Shown here in pieces: positions 8,446-16,983 of a stretch of DNA of 64,000 bases. Numbering within the stretch: the first letter of the stretch is position 1; every line of letters starts with the position of its first letter. Position numbers and translations under genes: made by a program. The stretch comes from Paraburkholderia sp. IMGN_8 (GTDB taxonomy: Bacteria > Pseudomonadota > Gammaproteobacteria > Burkholderiales > Burkholderiaceae): assembly GCF_038050405.1 (NCBI RefSeq), contig NZ_CP150901.1, positions 186,001 through 250,000 on the forward strand, read 5' to 3'. The notes beneath the pieces are model-generated. The model saw only the letters and a list, made by a program, of their open reading frames with translations. It was not told the DNA's origin and did not search any database.

Positions 8446-8985
8446 ATGTCTAGGATTCACCTCGACGTACCCTACGTAAGCCAAGTCAACATCGGTGGAC
8501 ACATCGAAGGCGAAGAAGGCCGAACCGAGAGAATGGGATGCTGGTACGCGGCAGCCTGCATGCTCGGGTATTTCCGGGAAAATGGGCCGCGACTCGGCAT
8601 GCCGTCGCAGTACCTCACCCCGAACGGACTGCCGCGGCTGATCGGCGGTACGCTCCAACCGGCTGCGATGGGCAAAAACACCCCGGAACTGGCTGCAAAC
8701 GAAGGTTGGAAGCAACTACCTCTCCCGCAAGACAAGGCGTGGACGTGCGAGCAACTGATCACGATCCTGCAGAAATGCGGCCCCTGCTATATGCGGACAA
8801 AATCATCCCCCACGGTTGGCCATATTCTCGTCCTCGTTGGTGCAGACAGCGATGCGAAAACCGTGACCGTCCACGACCCGGCTCGAGGGCCCAATAGGAC
8901 ATTCCCGATCGACGACTTGAACCGGATTTTCAAGTGGGACGGCGAGCGCGCCACGTACAGCATGATGTATAAGCCGGCGCCGTAG
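8446..8985 (+). CDS. Papain-like cysteine protease (AvrRpt2/C70-like)
   Basis: A 179-residue papain-fold protein. The catalytic Cys is C32 in MGCWYAAACM, the His is H126 in VGHILVL, and the acidic partner is D144 in HDPARG, in the order and spacing of the bacterial papain-like (AvrRpt2-type) family. GGAGAAC lies 8 bases before ATG 8446. There is no signal peptide or propeptide, so it would act in the cytoplasm or be delivered by a specialised system. No immunity or inhibitor gene is adjacent. The triad is well supported; substrate and role are unknown. Confidence 0.8.
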   Translation: MSRIHLDVPYVSQVNIGGHIEGEEGRTERMGCWYAAACMLGYFRENGPRLGMPSQYLTPNGLPRLIGGTLQPAAMGKNTPELAANEGWKQLPLPQDKAWTCEQLITILQKCGPCYMRTKSSPTVGHILVLVGADSDAKTVTVHDPARGPNRTFPIDDLNRIFKWDGERATYSMMYKPAP

Positions 8986-9575
8986 AATTGATGATGGCCA
9001 GCGGTGCAGCGGAGAAGCTGGAAACGCGGTCTCCGACGGCCATGTCTGTGATCTGCTGAGGTCGTGCCATATCGGCTTCGCGAACGGGTGGGCTACGGCT
9101 TGGCGAATCCGGCCATGCTGTAGCCAGCCGGTTCGCGAACGGCGCGCCGACGCATCGGCGATGTCCCGCTTGACGCCCACGGCGCCCGCAAGCTGCACCG
9201 CCTGTTGTTGTTCACGCAGAGTTGTCCCTCCTTGGCCAGTAACTCGACAAGCAAGCATTAAAACCGCAACTGACCAGCACGGAATTGGCGAATCGCGGCG
9301 CGCGACCCACGACTCGCGATCAGTTTTTCCTTACCCCAATTTCCGCATTTCCTGACGCAGGTACCACTGCAATGCACAAGGTTTCCTGCCGTTAAATACG
9401 GTGGGCGCGGTCGTGCTTCTTTCCTTTCGTCAGCCGCGAAAGCAAACGTTTGCGGAAGATCGATCCGCCGAAGCCCAAGTTGACCCAAACCCTCGTACAG
9501 GGCGCGTGAACGTCAGCGGCAGTAGTCAGCAGACACCGATCATTCAGACACGACGCATTCAAGAGATCAACGAAT
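8986..9575. other. Intergenic region, no gene seen
   Basis: About 590 bases between two plus-strand genes. Open frames here lack ribosome binding sites and plausible protein composition. The AT-rich stretch 9325-9420 could hold the promoter for the alginate lyase gene. Confidence 0.5.
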
Positions 9576-11810
9576 ATGGACGATTTGAAAAGCAACAACG
9601 AGCCAGCCGCAAGCATTTCACGGCGCACCTTCCTGTACAGCCTCGGTGCGCTGGTGCTCTCAGCATGTGGCGGGGGCGAGGGCACGGGGTCGGCACAGGC
9701 CGCCGTGGGCAACGCCGCGAGCCCGACGATAGTCCCGAACGCGAAACTTGCGCTTGTTTCCACGGGGGCGACGGAAGTGACGACAAGCGGTGCATTCGTT
9801 CATCCCGGGCTGCTGCACACGCAGACTGACTTCGAGCGGATGGCGCAGAAAATCGCCGCGCAGGCGTCGCCGTGGTACGACGGCTGGAAGGTGTTGATCG
9901 CCAACACCCACGCGAGCTTGTCGTGGACGGCACGCCCGCAGGTTGAGATCGACCGCGGCGGTAGCGGCACGCAGAATTATCCGCTGTTGTACGGCGACAT
10001 TGCGGCGGCCTACGCATGCGCGCTGCGCTGGAAGGTGAGCGGCGATGCCGCGTACGCCGACAAGGCGGTACAGATCATGAACGCCTGGTCATCCACGTTG
10101 CAGCGGCTCGGCGGCGACACCAACGTCGATCTCGCGGCCGGCATCTACGGTTACGAGTTTGCAAACGCCGGCGAGATCATGCGCAACTATTCGGGCTGGG
10201 CATCGGCCGATTTCGCCGCGTTCCAGACGATGATGCGCAACGTCTTCTACCCGATCAACATCGATTTCCTGAACCGGCACAACAACACGGACATCACCCA
10301 CTACTGGGCGAACTGGGACCTTTGCAACATCGCGTCGTTGATGGCGATCGGCGTGCTGTGCGACGATCATACGATGTTCGACCAGGCGGTCAATTACTTC
10401 ATCGACGGACCCGGCAACGGCGCGATCGCACAAGCGGTTTATTACGTGCATCCCGGCAATCTTGGGCAATGGCAGGAGAGCGGCCGCGACCAGGGGCACA
10501 ATACGCTCGGCATCGCGCTTGGCGGTGCAATCTGCGAAATGGCCTGGAACCAGGGCATCGACCTGTACGGCCACGACAACAACCGCTTCCTCACCGGAGC
10601 GGAATACGTGGCGAAAGCGAATCTGGTGCAGCCGGACGGCGCTTACCTCACGGTCCCGTACGTGACCTATTCGAATGTCGACGTGACGCAACCAGGCTTT
10701 TCGACCAGCGCGCAGGGCACGATCCGGCCCTGCTGGGCGCTCGTCTACAACCATTACGTCAACCGCAAGGGGCTTGCCGCGCCATGGTCGAAGAAGTTCG
10801 CGCTCGCCATTCAACCGGAAGGCGGTGGCGGCAACTACGGCCCGAACAGCGGTGGCTACGATCAGCTTGGCTATGGCACGCTCACGTGCACGCGCGATGC
10901 CGTCGCGCCCGCAGCCTCCCCCAGCGGACTGACCGCGTTTCCGAGTGCTGGTCAGGTCGTGCTGTCGTGGTGGGGGACCGCGAACGCGACAAGCTACAAC
11001 GTAAAGCGAGCAGCCAGCGCCGGTGGGCCTTACACGACCGTCACGAGCGGCATCGTCGATCCGTTGACCTGGACGGACAGTCCGCCGTCCGGTACGTGGT
11101 ACTACGTTGTGAGCGCGCAGACGTCGTCAGGGGAGAGCGCGAATTCCACGGCAGCCGTGGCGGCGACAGCCATTAAGCTGCATACGTATCTGCCGTTCGA
11201 CGAGACGAGCGGCACGAGCGCAACCGATGCGAGTGGTAATGGGCATACGGCCGTGTTGACGGGCGGCGCAACGTTCGCGGCCGGCAAGACCGGCAACGCG
11301 GTGTCGCTCGACGGTTCGACCGGCTATGTCAGCCTGCCGGACAGCATCGTCGCTGACATGGCGGACTTCACTATCGCGGCCTGGGTCTACTGGAACGGTA
11401 ATAGTGGGAAATCATGGACTCGCATCTTCGATTTCGGCGCCGGAACCGGACGGTACATGTTCCTGACACCGAAGAACTCCACGGGTGTCATGCGCTTCGG
11501 CATTGCGGTCAACGGCATGCATGGCGAGCGCGGCATCAACGGTAACGCTGCACTGCCGACGGGCCAATGGGCGCACGTGGCCGTCACGCTTTCGGCGGCG
11601 ACGGCGACGCTGTATCTGAACGGCGCGGTGATCGGCAGCGCGTCCGATGTGATCTTCACGCCGTGGCGCCTCGGGCCGACCGCGCAAAACTGGATCGGAC
11701 GGTCGCAGTACGCGGCTGATCCGTATTTCAGCGGCTTGATCGATGAGTTCCGTATCTACGGCGGCGCGATGCCGGCTGATCAGGTCGTCACTCTGTATCG
11801 GGGTGCGTAG
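9576..11810 (+). CDS. Exported lipoprotein alginate lyase with FN3 and LamG domains
   Basis: A 744-residue polysaccharide lyase. The N-terminus carries a twin-arginine signal (SRRTFL, R16-R17) and a lipobox LSAC with C31, so it is probably Tat-exported and lipid-anchored. Residues of about 60-400 match the alginate lyase alpha-toroid family (FANAGEIMRNYSGW, then NNTDITHYWANWDLCN with candidate catalytic Asn/His/Tyr). A fibronectin type III-like domain follows at about 440-530 (SYNVKRAASAGGPYTTV). A LamG/concanavalin-like domain closes the protein at about 535-740 (LIDEFRIYGGAM). It acts on uronic-acid polymers at the cell surface. No transporter or downstream sugar pathway is adjacent. AAGAGA precedes ATG 9576. 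Confidence 0.85.
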   Translation: MDDLKSNNEPAASISRRTFLYSLGALVLSACGGGEGTGSAQAAVGNAASPTIVPNAKLALVSTGATEVTTSGAFVHPGLLHTQTDFERMAQKIAAQASPWYDGWKVLIANTHASLSWTARPQVEIDRGGSGTQNYPLLYGDIAAAYACALRWKVSGDAAYADKAVQIMNAWSSTLQRLGGDTNVDLAAGIYGYEFANAGEIMRNYSGWASADFAAFQTMMRNVFYPINIDFLNRHNNTDITHYWANWDLCNIASLMAIGVLCDDHTMFDQAVNYFIDGPGNGAIAQAVYYVHPGNLGQWQESGRDQGHNTLGIALGGAICEMAWNQGIDLYGHDNNRFLTGAEYVAKANLVQPDGAYLTVPYVTYSNVDVTQPGFSTSAQGTIRPCWALVYNHYVNRKGLAAPWSKKFALAIQPEGGGGNYGPNSGGYDQLGYGTLTCTRDAVAPAASPSGLTAFPSAGQVVLSWWGTANATSYNVKRAASAGGPYTTVTSGIVDPLTWTDSPPSGTWYYVVSAQTSSGESANSTAAVAATAIKLHTYLPFDETSGTSATDASGNGHTAVLTGGATFAAGKTGNAVSLDGSTGYVSLPDSIVADMADFTIAAWVYWNGNSGKSWTRIFDFGAGTGRYMFLTPKNSTGVMRFGIAVNGMHGERGINGNAALPTGQWAHVAVTLSAATATLYLNGAVIGSASDVIFTPWRLGPTAQNWIGRSQYAADPYFSGLIDEFRIYGGAMPADQVVTLYRGA

Positions 11811-12025
11811 CGCGCAGCGGATGCAAATTGGGCGGGATGTAACGAGGGTAGGCTCGATTACGTGCCCGCTTCACGAGTGAAGATCGGCACAATGTCACGA
11901 TCAATTGCGGTTGCCGCCGGTGCGTAGCACAGACGCCGAAATGCGGTTCCATGAGGGAGATGCGCAACACCCTATCGGATAGGATACGGCCCCATGTATT
12001 TTTCCGAACAGAAGGAGTGTTTTCA

Positions 12026-12358
12026 GTGATTCAACTGAGCAACGTATTCAAGGATAACCTCGCTCAATTGCCTACCATCGACGGTATCGAGCGTATCGAT
12101 CTGGTCGACGGCGCGGGGGCGGTGGTGGCAAGCATCGAGAACAAGCCGGGCAAGCAGGGCTCGCTGGCGGTGTATCACTATCTGCGGCAAGCATTCGGCG
12201 CGCTGGACGCCAAGGCGGCCGAGCACGGTCTCGCGGTGTTCGCCGAGCACACGGCCGACGCGCGCAACCGTCCGGGTGCGCACCCGAACGTTGACCGCCT
12301 GCTCGGGATCGCGGCCGGAGGAGAAGCGTTGCGCATCGACGTCGTCGCAGCAGCCTGA
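12026..12358 (+). CDS. DUF2322 family protein
   Basis: A 110-residue cytosolic protein matching the proteobacterial DUF2322 family (TIDGIERIDLVDGAG, then SLAVYHYLRQAFG, with NRPGAHPNVDRLL near the end). It starts at GTG 12026, with GAAGGAG 8 bases upstream; the frame is open further upstream but has no site there. Function is not established. It converges with the next gene across a perfect hairpin. Confidence 0.85.
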   Translation: MIQLSNVFKDNLAQLPTIDGIERIDLVDGAGAVVASIENKPGKQGSLAVYHYLRQAFGALDAKAAEHGLAVFAEHTADARNRPGAHPNVDRLLGIAAGGEALRIDVVAAA

Positions 12359-12378
12359 GCGCGCCTCTGTTGCACGAC

Positions 12379-12406
12379 GCGACCCGTGTCGCTTGACACG
12401 GGTCGC
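12379..12406. terminator. Perfect 12-bp hairpin between convergent genes
   Basis: GCGACCCGTGTC (12379-12390) pairs fully with GACACGGGTCGC (12395-12406) across a GCTT loop. It lies between the DUF2322 gene and a convergent hypothetical gene, so a bidirectional terminator is likely. There is no long T-run on either side. Confidence 0.65.
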
Positions 12407-12413
12407 GCTGCGT

Positions 12414-12803
12414 CTAAATACCCGCCAGCGCCGGCAACTCTACGTCGTACGATACGCGCTCGCGCCGGCTGCTCATCTGTGGCTGAGGTGCCCCTTGGCT
12501 CTGATGCGGTGCGCTTTCGACGCGCACCGGCAAGCACGCCGGATAGCGCGCGTTCTTCTTCTCGAGAATGGCCCGGCTCAGAAACTCGGCGCTATACGCG
12601 TTCAGCAAATGCGCATGGTGCGTTTCGATGTACGCGGTGATCCGCGCTTCTTCGCCGTCGATCGTGGCCAGCGATGCCAGCGTGCGCGCATCCCAACGGA
12701 AGCGCAGGCCGAGTTCGTCGAAAGCGGTGTTATAGGCGCACAGTTGCGCCCGGACTTCCGCATCTTGCGTACTGTCGTAAGTGTCGAATTGGGAGGGGTT
12801 CAT
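12414..12803 (-). CDS. Hypothetical cytosolic protein
   Basis: A 129-residue, mostly helical protein (QDAEVRAQLCAYNTAFDELG, then IETHHAHLLNAYS) with a basic, Pro/Gln-rich tail. ATG 12803 follows GAAGGAGAC; a longer frame to 12836 lacks a site. No signal peptide or membrane segment. Family not recognised. It precedes the oxalate island but reads away from it. Confidence 0.65.
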   Translation of the reverse strand: MNPSQFDTYDSTQDAEVRAQLCAYNTAFDELGLRFRWDARTLASLATIDGEEARITAYIETHHAHLLNAYSAEFLSRAILEKKNARYPACLPVRVESAPHQSQGAPQPQMSSRRERVSYDVELPALAGI

Positions 12804-12947
12804 GGTCGTCTCCTTCAGGCAGATGGCATGGACCAAGAATAGGAGCGAGCATAAATAAACAACAGTTAAAGTTATTGTGAATAACGATAGTGTTTTGTTT
12901 ATGCATGTTCGCGTCCCCGACCTACGACCGCGACGAAATCTGCAAGC

Positions 12948-13916
12948 CTACACGGTCGCTCTCAATGCGCCATCGGGCTGGTCGCGCGGCAGACTCGCGT
13001 CGATATGGGTGATCTCCGCAATCCGCGCCGCACCTTCGTTGATCAAAAATTCCTTGAACGCAACCGCGACGGGAGGCAAGCGCTTGTTCTTGCGGTGCAC
13101 CACGTACCAGTCGAGCATCACAGGAAAGCCGATTACGTCCAGCACCGCGAGATTGCCGACCTGCAGTTCAAGGCTGATCGTATGCGCGGACAGGAACGCG
13201 ATACCCATGCCGGCAATCACGGCCTGCTTGATCGTCTCGGTGCTGCGGATCTCCATGGCGATATTAAGCCGGCCAATGCCGCCGGCAAAACTTTCTTCCA
13301 TCGAATGCCATGTGTCCGAGCCCTTCTCGCGAACGATGAACGGTTCTTTGCAGAGCGTCGCAAGCGTAATGCGCTTCTTGCCGACCAGCGGATGCCCGGG
13401 GGGCGCAACGATCACGTAAGGATGCGGTGCGAACGATTCGTTACGCGTATCGAGATCGCGCGGCGGGCGCACCATGACCGCCAGATCGGTCAGATTGTGC
13501 GTCAGTTGATGCAGCAACGCCTCGCGATTGTGCACCGCGAGATTGAGTCGCACGCCTTCATTGCGGCGCGTGAATTCGCCTAACAGGCGCGGGAAAAAAT
13601 AATCGCCCGCGCTGATCACCGCAATGTTGAGCTGGCCGCCGGCGATACCTTGCAAGCGGCCCATCGCTCCATCCATTTCGCGAAACTGATCGATGATCGA
13701 GCGCGCGTAATAAAGCATTTCAGATCCGGCGGGTGTCAGATAGATTTTTTTGCCGTGTTGCTCGAAGAGCGCAAGACCCGCGTGCTCTTCGAGCTGTTTG
13801 ACTTGTGTGGAGACTGCCGGCTGCGTGAGAAAAAGTTCATCGGCCGCACGCGAGAAACTCAGGTGCCGGGCCACCGTCTCGAAGACTTTCAGTTGGCGCA
13901 AGGTCGCGTTTCTCAT
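12948..13916 (-). CDS. LysR-type regulator beside the oxalate transporter
   Basis: A 322-residue LysR regulator. The winged helix-turn-helix is at residues 1-65 (LRQLKVFETVARHLSFSRAADELFLTQPAVSTQVKQLE) and the inducer-binding domain follows at about 92-300. It resembles the CbbR-type branch (LYYARSIIDQF, AGDYFFPRLL). GGAGTG precedes ATG 13916. It is divergent from the oxalate/formate antiporter gene, and a T-N11-A dyad lies in the gap, so it probably controls that transporter in response to a carboxylic acid (inference). Confidence 0.9.
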   Translation of the reverse strand: MRNATLRQLKVFETVARHLSFSRAADELFLTQPAVSTQVKQLEEHAGLALFEQHGKKIYLTPAGSEMLYYARSIIDQFREMDGAMGRLQGIAGGQLNIAVISAGDYFFPRLLGEFTRRNEGVRLNLAVHNREALLHQLTHNLTDLAVMVRPPRDLDTRNESFAPHPYVIVAPPGHPLVGKKRITLATLCKEPFIVREKGSDTWHSMEESFAGGIGRLNIAMEIRSTETIKQAVIAGMGIAFLSAHTISLELQVGNLAVLDVIGFPVMLDWYVVHRKNKRLPPVAVAFKEFLINEGAARIAEITHIDASLPRDQPDGALRATV

Positions 13917-13947
13917 GAGTCCACACTCCGGGATGGCAACCCGATGT

Positions 13948-13963
13948 ATTAGGGATGCCTAAT
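13948..13963. promoter_or_regulatory. Candidate LysR operator
   Basis: ATTAGG-GATG-CCTAAT is a perfect 6-4-6 inverted repeat containing the T-N11-A core (T13950, A13962) typical of LysR sites. It lies 32 bases upstream of the LysR start and about 250 bases before the divergent antiporter gene. It is likely an autoregulatory and activating site. Confidence 0.6.
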
Positions 13964-14212
13964 GCAAACCATAAAATGTTTTAACTTTCACTGATTGCCG
14001 TTCTCGCGCAGCATGCCCTCAGACCCATTGAACGCGCAACACCTTTTATTCAGCTGTTGCGCAATCAACGGAGTAAGGGTTTTCGTTAGTGCAATTCCCT
14101 CTGGCCGACCAGTGGCGCTTCATTGCCAGCACGCAAACCGGCGATAAAGCGATTCGATTACGTAAGTCCAACGTGCCGCTCGAGCGCGATGGAACATGCA
14201 GGAGACGCAGAC

Positions 14213-15547
14213 ATGGGATATACCGACGTAACCGGGAGTGGCAGTACGGCGTTCAGGCATAACCGCTGGGTGCAGCTGGCGATCGGCATCGTGTGCATGG
14301 GGCTGGTGGCGAACCTGCAATATGCGTGGACGCTGTTCGTCGTACCAATGGACAACGCGCACCATTGGGGACAGGCGGCGATCCAGACCGCGTTCACTAT
14401 CTTCATCGTCACCGAAACGTGGCTCGTGCCCGTTGAAGGTTGGCTCGTTGACAAGTTCGGGCCGCGCCCGGTTGTGATCGGCGGGTCGCTGTGCGCGGCG
14501 CTCGGCTGGATCATCGACGCGCATGCGAGCAGTCTCGCCGCGCTATACGTCGCGGCAGTGATCGCCGGTATCGGTGCGGGTTGTGTGTACGGTACCTGCG
14601 TCGGCACGGCGCTCAAATGGTTTCCGGACAAGCGCGGTCTCGCGGCCGGTTTGACGGCTGCAGGTTTCGGCGCCGGCGCGGCCATCACCGTGATTCCGAT
14701 CGCCAACATGATCCAGCGTTCGGGCTACGAGCACACGTTCATGTTCTTCGGCATTTTCCAGGGCGTCTGCATTCTGCTGCTCGCCACCATGCTGATACGG
14801 CCGAAGCCGCCCGCAACCGCGGTCGCGACCAAACGCGTGGTCGCAACCAAGATCGACTACACGCCCGGCGAGATGATCCGTTCGCCGCTCTTCTGGGTGC
14901 TGTACCTGATGTTCGTGTTCGTCGCGGCCGGCGGCATCATCGCGACCGCACAGCTTGGGCCGATCGCGAAGGAATTCGGCTTTGCCAAGCTGCCGGTGAA
15001 TCTGATGGGCATCACCCTGCCGTTGCTGACGATGACGCTGTCGATCGACAATCTGTGCAACGGCTTCACGCGTCCCTTGTGCGGTTTTCTGTCGGACCGC
15101 ATCGGCCGCGAAAACACGATGTTCATGGTCTTTCTCGGCGAAGGTGTCGCGCTGCTGGGGCTCATGCAGTTCGGCCACAATCCGTACGCGTTCATGTTCT
15201 TCGCGGCCACTGTGTTCCTGTGCTGGGGCGAGATCTTCTCGATCTTCCCGGCAACCTGCGCGGACACGTTCGGCAGCAAATACGCGGCGGCCAATGCGGG
15301 GACGCTCTATACCGCGAAGGGGACTGCGTCGATGCTGGTGCCGATAGCATCGGTGTTGTCGGCGAGCGGCGGGTGGAGCACGGTGTTCATCTCGGCGGCG
15401 GTGGTGTCGATCGCGGCAGCCGTGTCCGCGAAGTTCATCCTCGCGCCCATGAGAAAGCGCTGGATCGAAAACTCGGGCGCGCCGAATGCTGGCGTGGTCG
15501 TCGCTGAAGCGCGGCTGCAGCCGATGTCCGGCGGCTCGCGTGAATGA
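14213..15547 (+). CDS. oxlT: Oxalate/formate antiporter family MFS transporter
   Basis: A 444-residue, 12-segment major facilitator of the OxlT family, which exchanges external oxalate for internal formate. The family signature is seen in NLQYAWTLFV near the start, AGIGAGCVYGTCVGTALKWFPDKRG in the middle and CGFLSDRIGREN in the second half. ATG 14213 follows GGAGACGCAGAC and is preferred to 14189. The downstream oxalyl-CoA decarboxylase and formyl-CoA transferase genes fit the substrate. A hairpin terminator follows at 15651. The substrate is inferred from family and neighbours. Confidence 0.85.
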   Translation: MGYTDVTGSGSTAFRHNRWVQLAIGIVCMGLVANLQYAWTLFVVPMDNAHHWGQAAIQTAFTIFIVTETWLVPVEGWLVDKFGPRPVVIGGSLCAALGWIIDAHASSLAALYVAAVIAGIGAGCVYGTCVGTALKWFPDKRGLAAGLTAAGFGAGAAITVIPIANMIQRSGYEHTFMFFGIFQGVCILLLATMLIRPKPPATAVATKRVVATKIDYTPGEMIRSPLFWVLYLMFVFVAAGGIIATAQLGPIAKEFGFAKLPVNLMGITLPLLTMTLSIDNLCNGFTRPLCGFLSDRIGRENTMFMVFLGEGVALLGLMQFGHNPYAFMFFAATVFLCWGEIFSIFPATCADTFGSKYAAANAGTLYTAKGTASMLVPIASVLSASGGWSTVFISAAVVSIAAAVSAKFILAPMRKRWIENSGAPNAGVVVAEARLQPMSGGSRE

Positions 15548-15650
15548 CAACGTGAGCGCGTAGCTCACGAGCCAACTGGGTTCGCCTGCCGCAGCGGCGT
15601 AGGCTGCGGCGGCAACCCTGCCTTCGCACCGCGTTCGACGGTGCCGCGTC

Positions 15651-15680
15651 GCGACCTGCAGCTTGCTGCAAGGTCGCTTT
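15651..15680 (+). terminator. Hairpin terminator after the antiporter gene
   Basis: GCGACCTGCAGC (15651-15662) pairs with GCTGCAAGGTCGC (15665-15677) with one bulged base, followed by a short T-run. It lies about 100 bases after the transporter stop and separates it from the GntR/oxalate genes. Confidence 0.6.
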
Positions 15681-15776
15681 CTGCGCTTCCCTATCTAATA
15701 CGTATAGCGTGTACGGAACGGCATGCGCTTGTCGGCTAAAACCGGCGGATTACGCTAACTGGACTAATCGCCGTAT

Positions 15777-15790
15777 GTGATATATGGTAT
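15777..15790. promoter_or_regulatory. Candidate GntR operator upstream of the GntR gene
   Basis: GTGATATATGGTAT lies 70 bases before the GntR start in a markedly AT-rich stretch. The 8-mer GTGATATA recurs on the opposite strand before the oxalyl-CoA decarboxylase gene (16931-16946). This is a candidate autoregulatory site by shared motif only. Confidence 0.4.
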
Positions 15791-15859
15791 TAGATATATT
15801 TAAATGACTCGCTCGCACGTCCCTACCAGCGAATCCTCTCAAATTGGGAAGCACTGTCA

Positions 15860-16576
15860 ATGGCTGATACGCAAACCGATGTTCTTTCAGCGGCTCTGCC
15901 ACTGACGCTCGTGCCGATCAACGCGACTGCTTCATTGCGCGACCAGGCCTACGCGAAGTTGAAGCAGGCGATTGCCGAAGCCGACATCTATCGCTCGCGC
16001 GAAGAGATCCGTCTCGACGAAAAAGAGCTCACAGAGGCGCTCGGCGTCAGTCGCACGCCGGTTCGCGAAGCGATGACGCTGCTCGAGCAGGAAGGGTTTC
16101 TGCGCACGGTGCCGCGCCGCGGTATCTACATCCAGCGCAAGACGAAGAAAGAGATCGTCGACATGATCCACATGTGGGCGGCGCTCGAAAGCATGGCGGC
16201 GCGCCTCGCCACGCAGCGCGCGTCCGACCGCGAGATCGCGGCGCTCAGGCGCATGTTCGACGACTTCCGCGATACCACGCCGGCCGAGCATATCGAAGAG
16301 TATTCGGAAGCGAACATTACGTTCCATCAGTCGATCGTGCAGCTATCGCAATCGCAGATTCTGCTCGATACGATGAAGAATCTGTTCGTCCATGTCCGCG
16401 CGATCCGCAAAATGACGATCTCGCAGAGCGACCGTGCATCGCGCTCGATTGTCGATCACATGCGCATCATCGAGGCGCTGGAGCGGCGCGATACTGAACT
16501 GGTCGAGAGCCTCGTGCGCCAGCATTCGCTCGAGCTGGCGGCGTTCGTCGAAGCGAACTGCGATTTCCTCGACTGA
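15860..16576 (+). CDS. GntR-family regulator with FCD ligand domain
   Basis: A 238-residue FadR-type regulator. The winged helix is at about residues 25-90 (LRDQAYAKLKQAI, then LTEALGVSRTPVREAMTLLEQEGFL). The C-terminal all-helical FCD domain carries the metal/ligand histidines in NITFHQSIVQL and HMRIIEALERRD. It lies directly upstream of the decarboxylase and transferase genes, ending in a strong terminator, so it is its own transcript and probably the local repressor. The ligand could be oxalate, oxalyl-CoA or formyl-CoA (inference). Confidence 0.9.
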   Translation: MADTQTDVLSAALPLTLVPINATASLRDQAYAKLKQAIAEADIYRSREEIRLDEKELTEALGVSRTPVREAMTLLEQEGFLRTVPRRGIYIQRKTKKEIVDMIHMWAALESMAARLATQRASDREIAALRRMFDDFRDTTPAEHIEEYSEANITFHQSIVQLSQSQILLDTMKNLFVHVRAIRKMTISQSDRASRSIVDHMRIIEALERRDTELVESLVRQHSLELAAFVEANCDFLD

Positions 16577-16648
16577 GCCTGAAATCATCTGCTGCGCGAC
16601 ATCAAGGCTTCGTCTGGGAGCCGGTCGCCATACCTCGTAAGAATCGCT

Positions 16649-16690
16649 AAGCACTGCAACGCGTTGGACGTTGCAGTGCTTTTTTTTTTC
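16649..16690 (+). terminator. Strong intrinsic terminator
   Basis: A 12-bp stem (16649-16660 with 16670-16681, core GCACTGCAAC/GTTGCAGTGC) has a 9-base loop and is followed by ten T residues. It is the clearest rho-independent terminator in the window and ends the GntR transcript. Confidence 0.9.
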
Positions 16691-16930
16691 GACCCGCGCA
16701 TGGGGCCAGGCCTCGACAAGAGCGCTGGCCAACTTCCTCTTTTGTGCCCGACGCCTGAAAAACCCTTGGCCAAAAATGCAGAGCCCCGCGGAAATTCGGC
16801 TCCGCCGGCGATTTGTGCGGCGCAAACGCTAGCACCCCGCACCGGCCTTTAAATACAGGCCCGCACAGACAAGCTGCAATGCAGCAATCCGCCTATCCTA
16901 AAAAACTAGCTTGAACTAATACTGTGTGTG

Positions 16931-16946
16931 GAATATTGTATATCAC
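16931..16946. promoter_or_regulatory. Candidate GntR operator upstream of oxc
   Basis: GAATATTGTATATCAC lies 38 bases before the oxalyl-CoA decarboxylase start. Its reverse complement begins GTGATATA, as does the motif before the GntR gene. The core ATTGTATA resembles half-sites used by FCD-type GntR proteins. The spacing suits a repressor site overlapping the promoter. Confidence 0.45.
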
Positions 16947-16983
16947 GAACCACACCACGCCCCAGCTTTGGAGGAGAGACGTT

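Noticed and set aside
10016..11176. A 386-codon second frame within the alginate lyase gene
   Set aside because: Same strand, different frame, Arg-rich product without motifs; the lyase frame accounts for the sequence.
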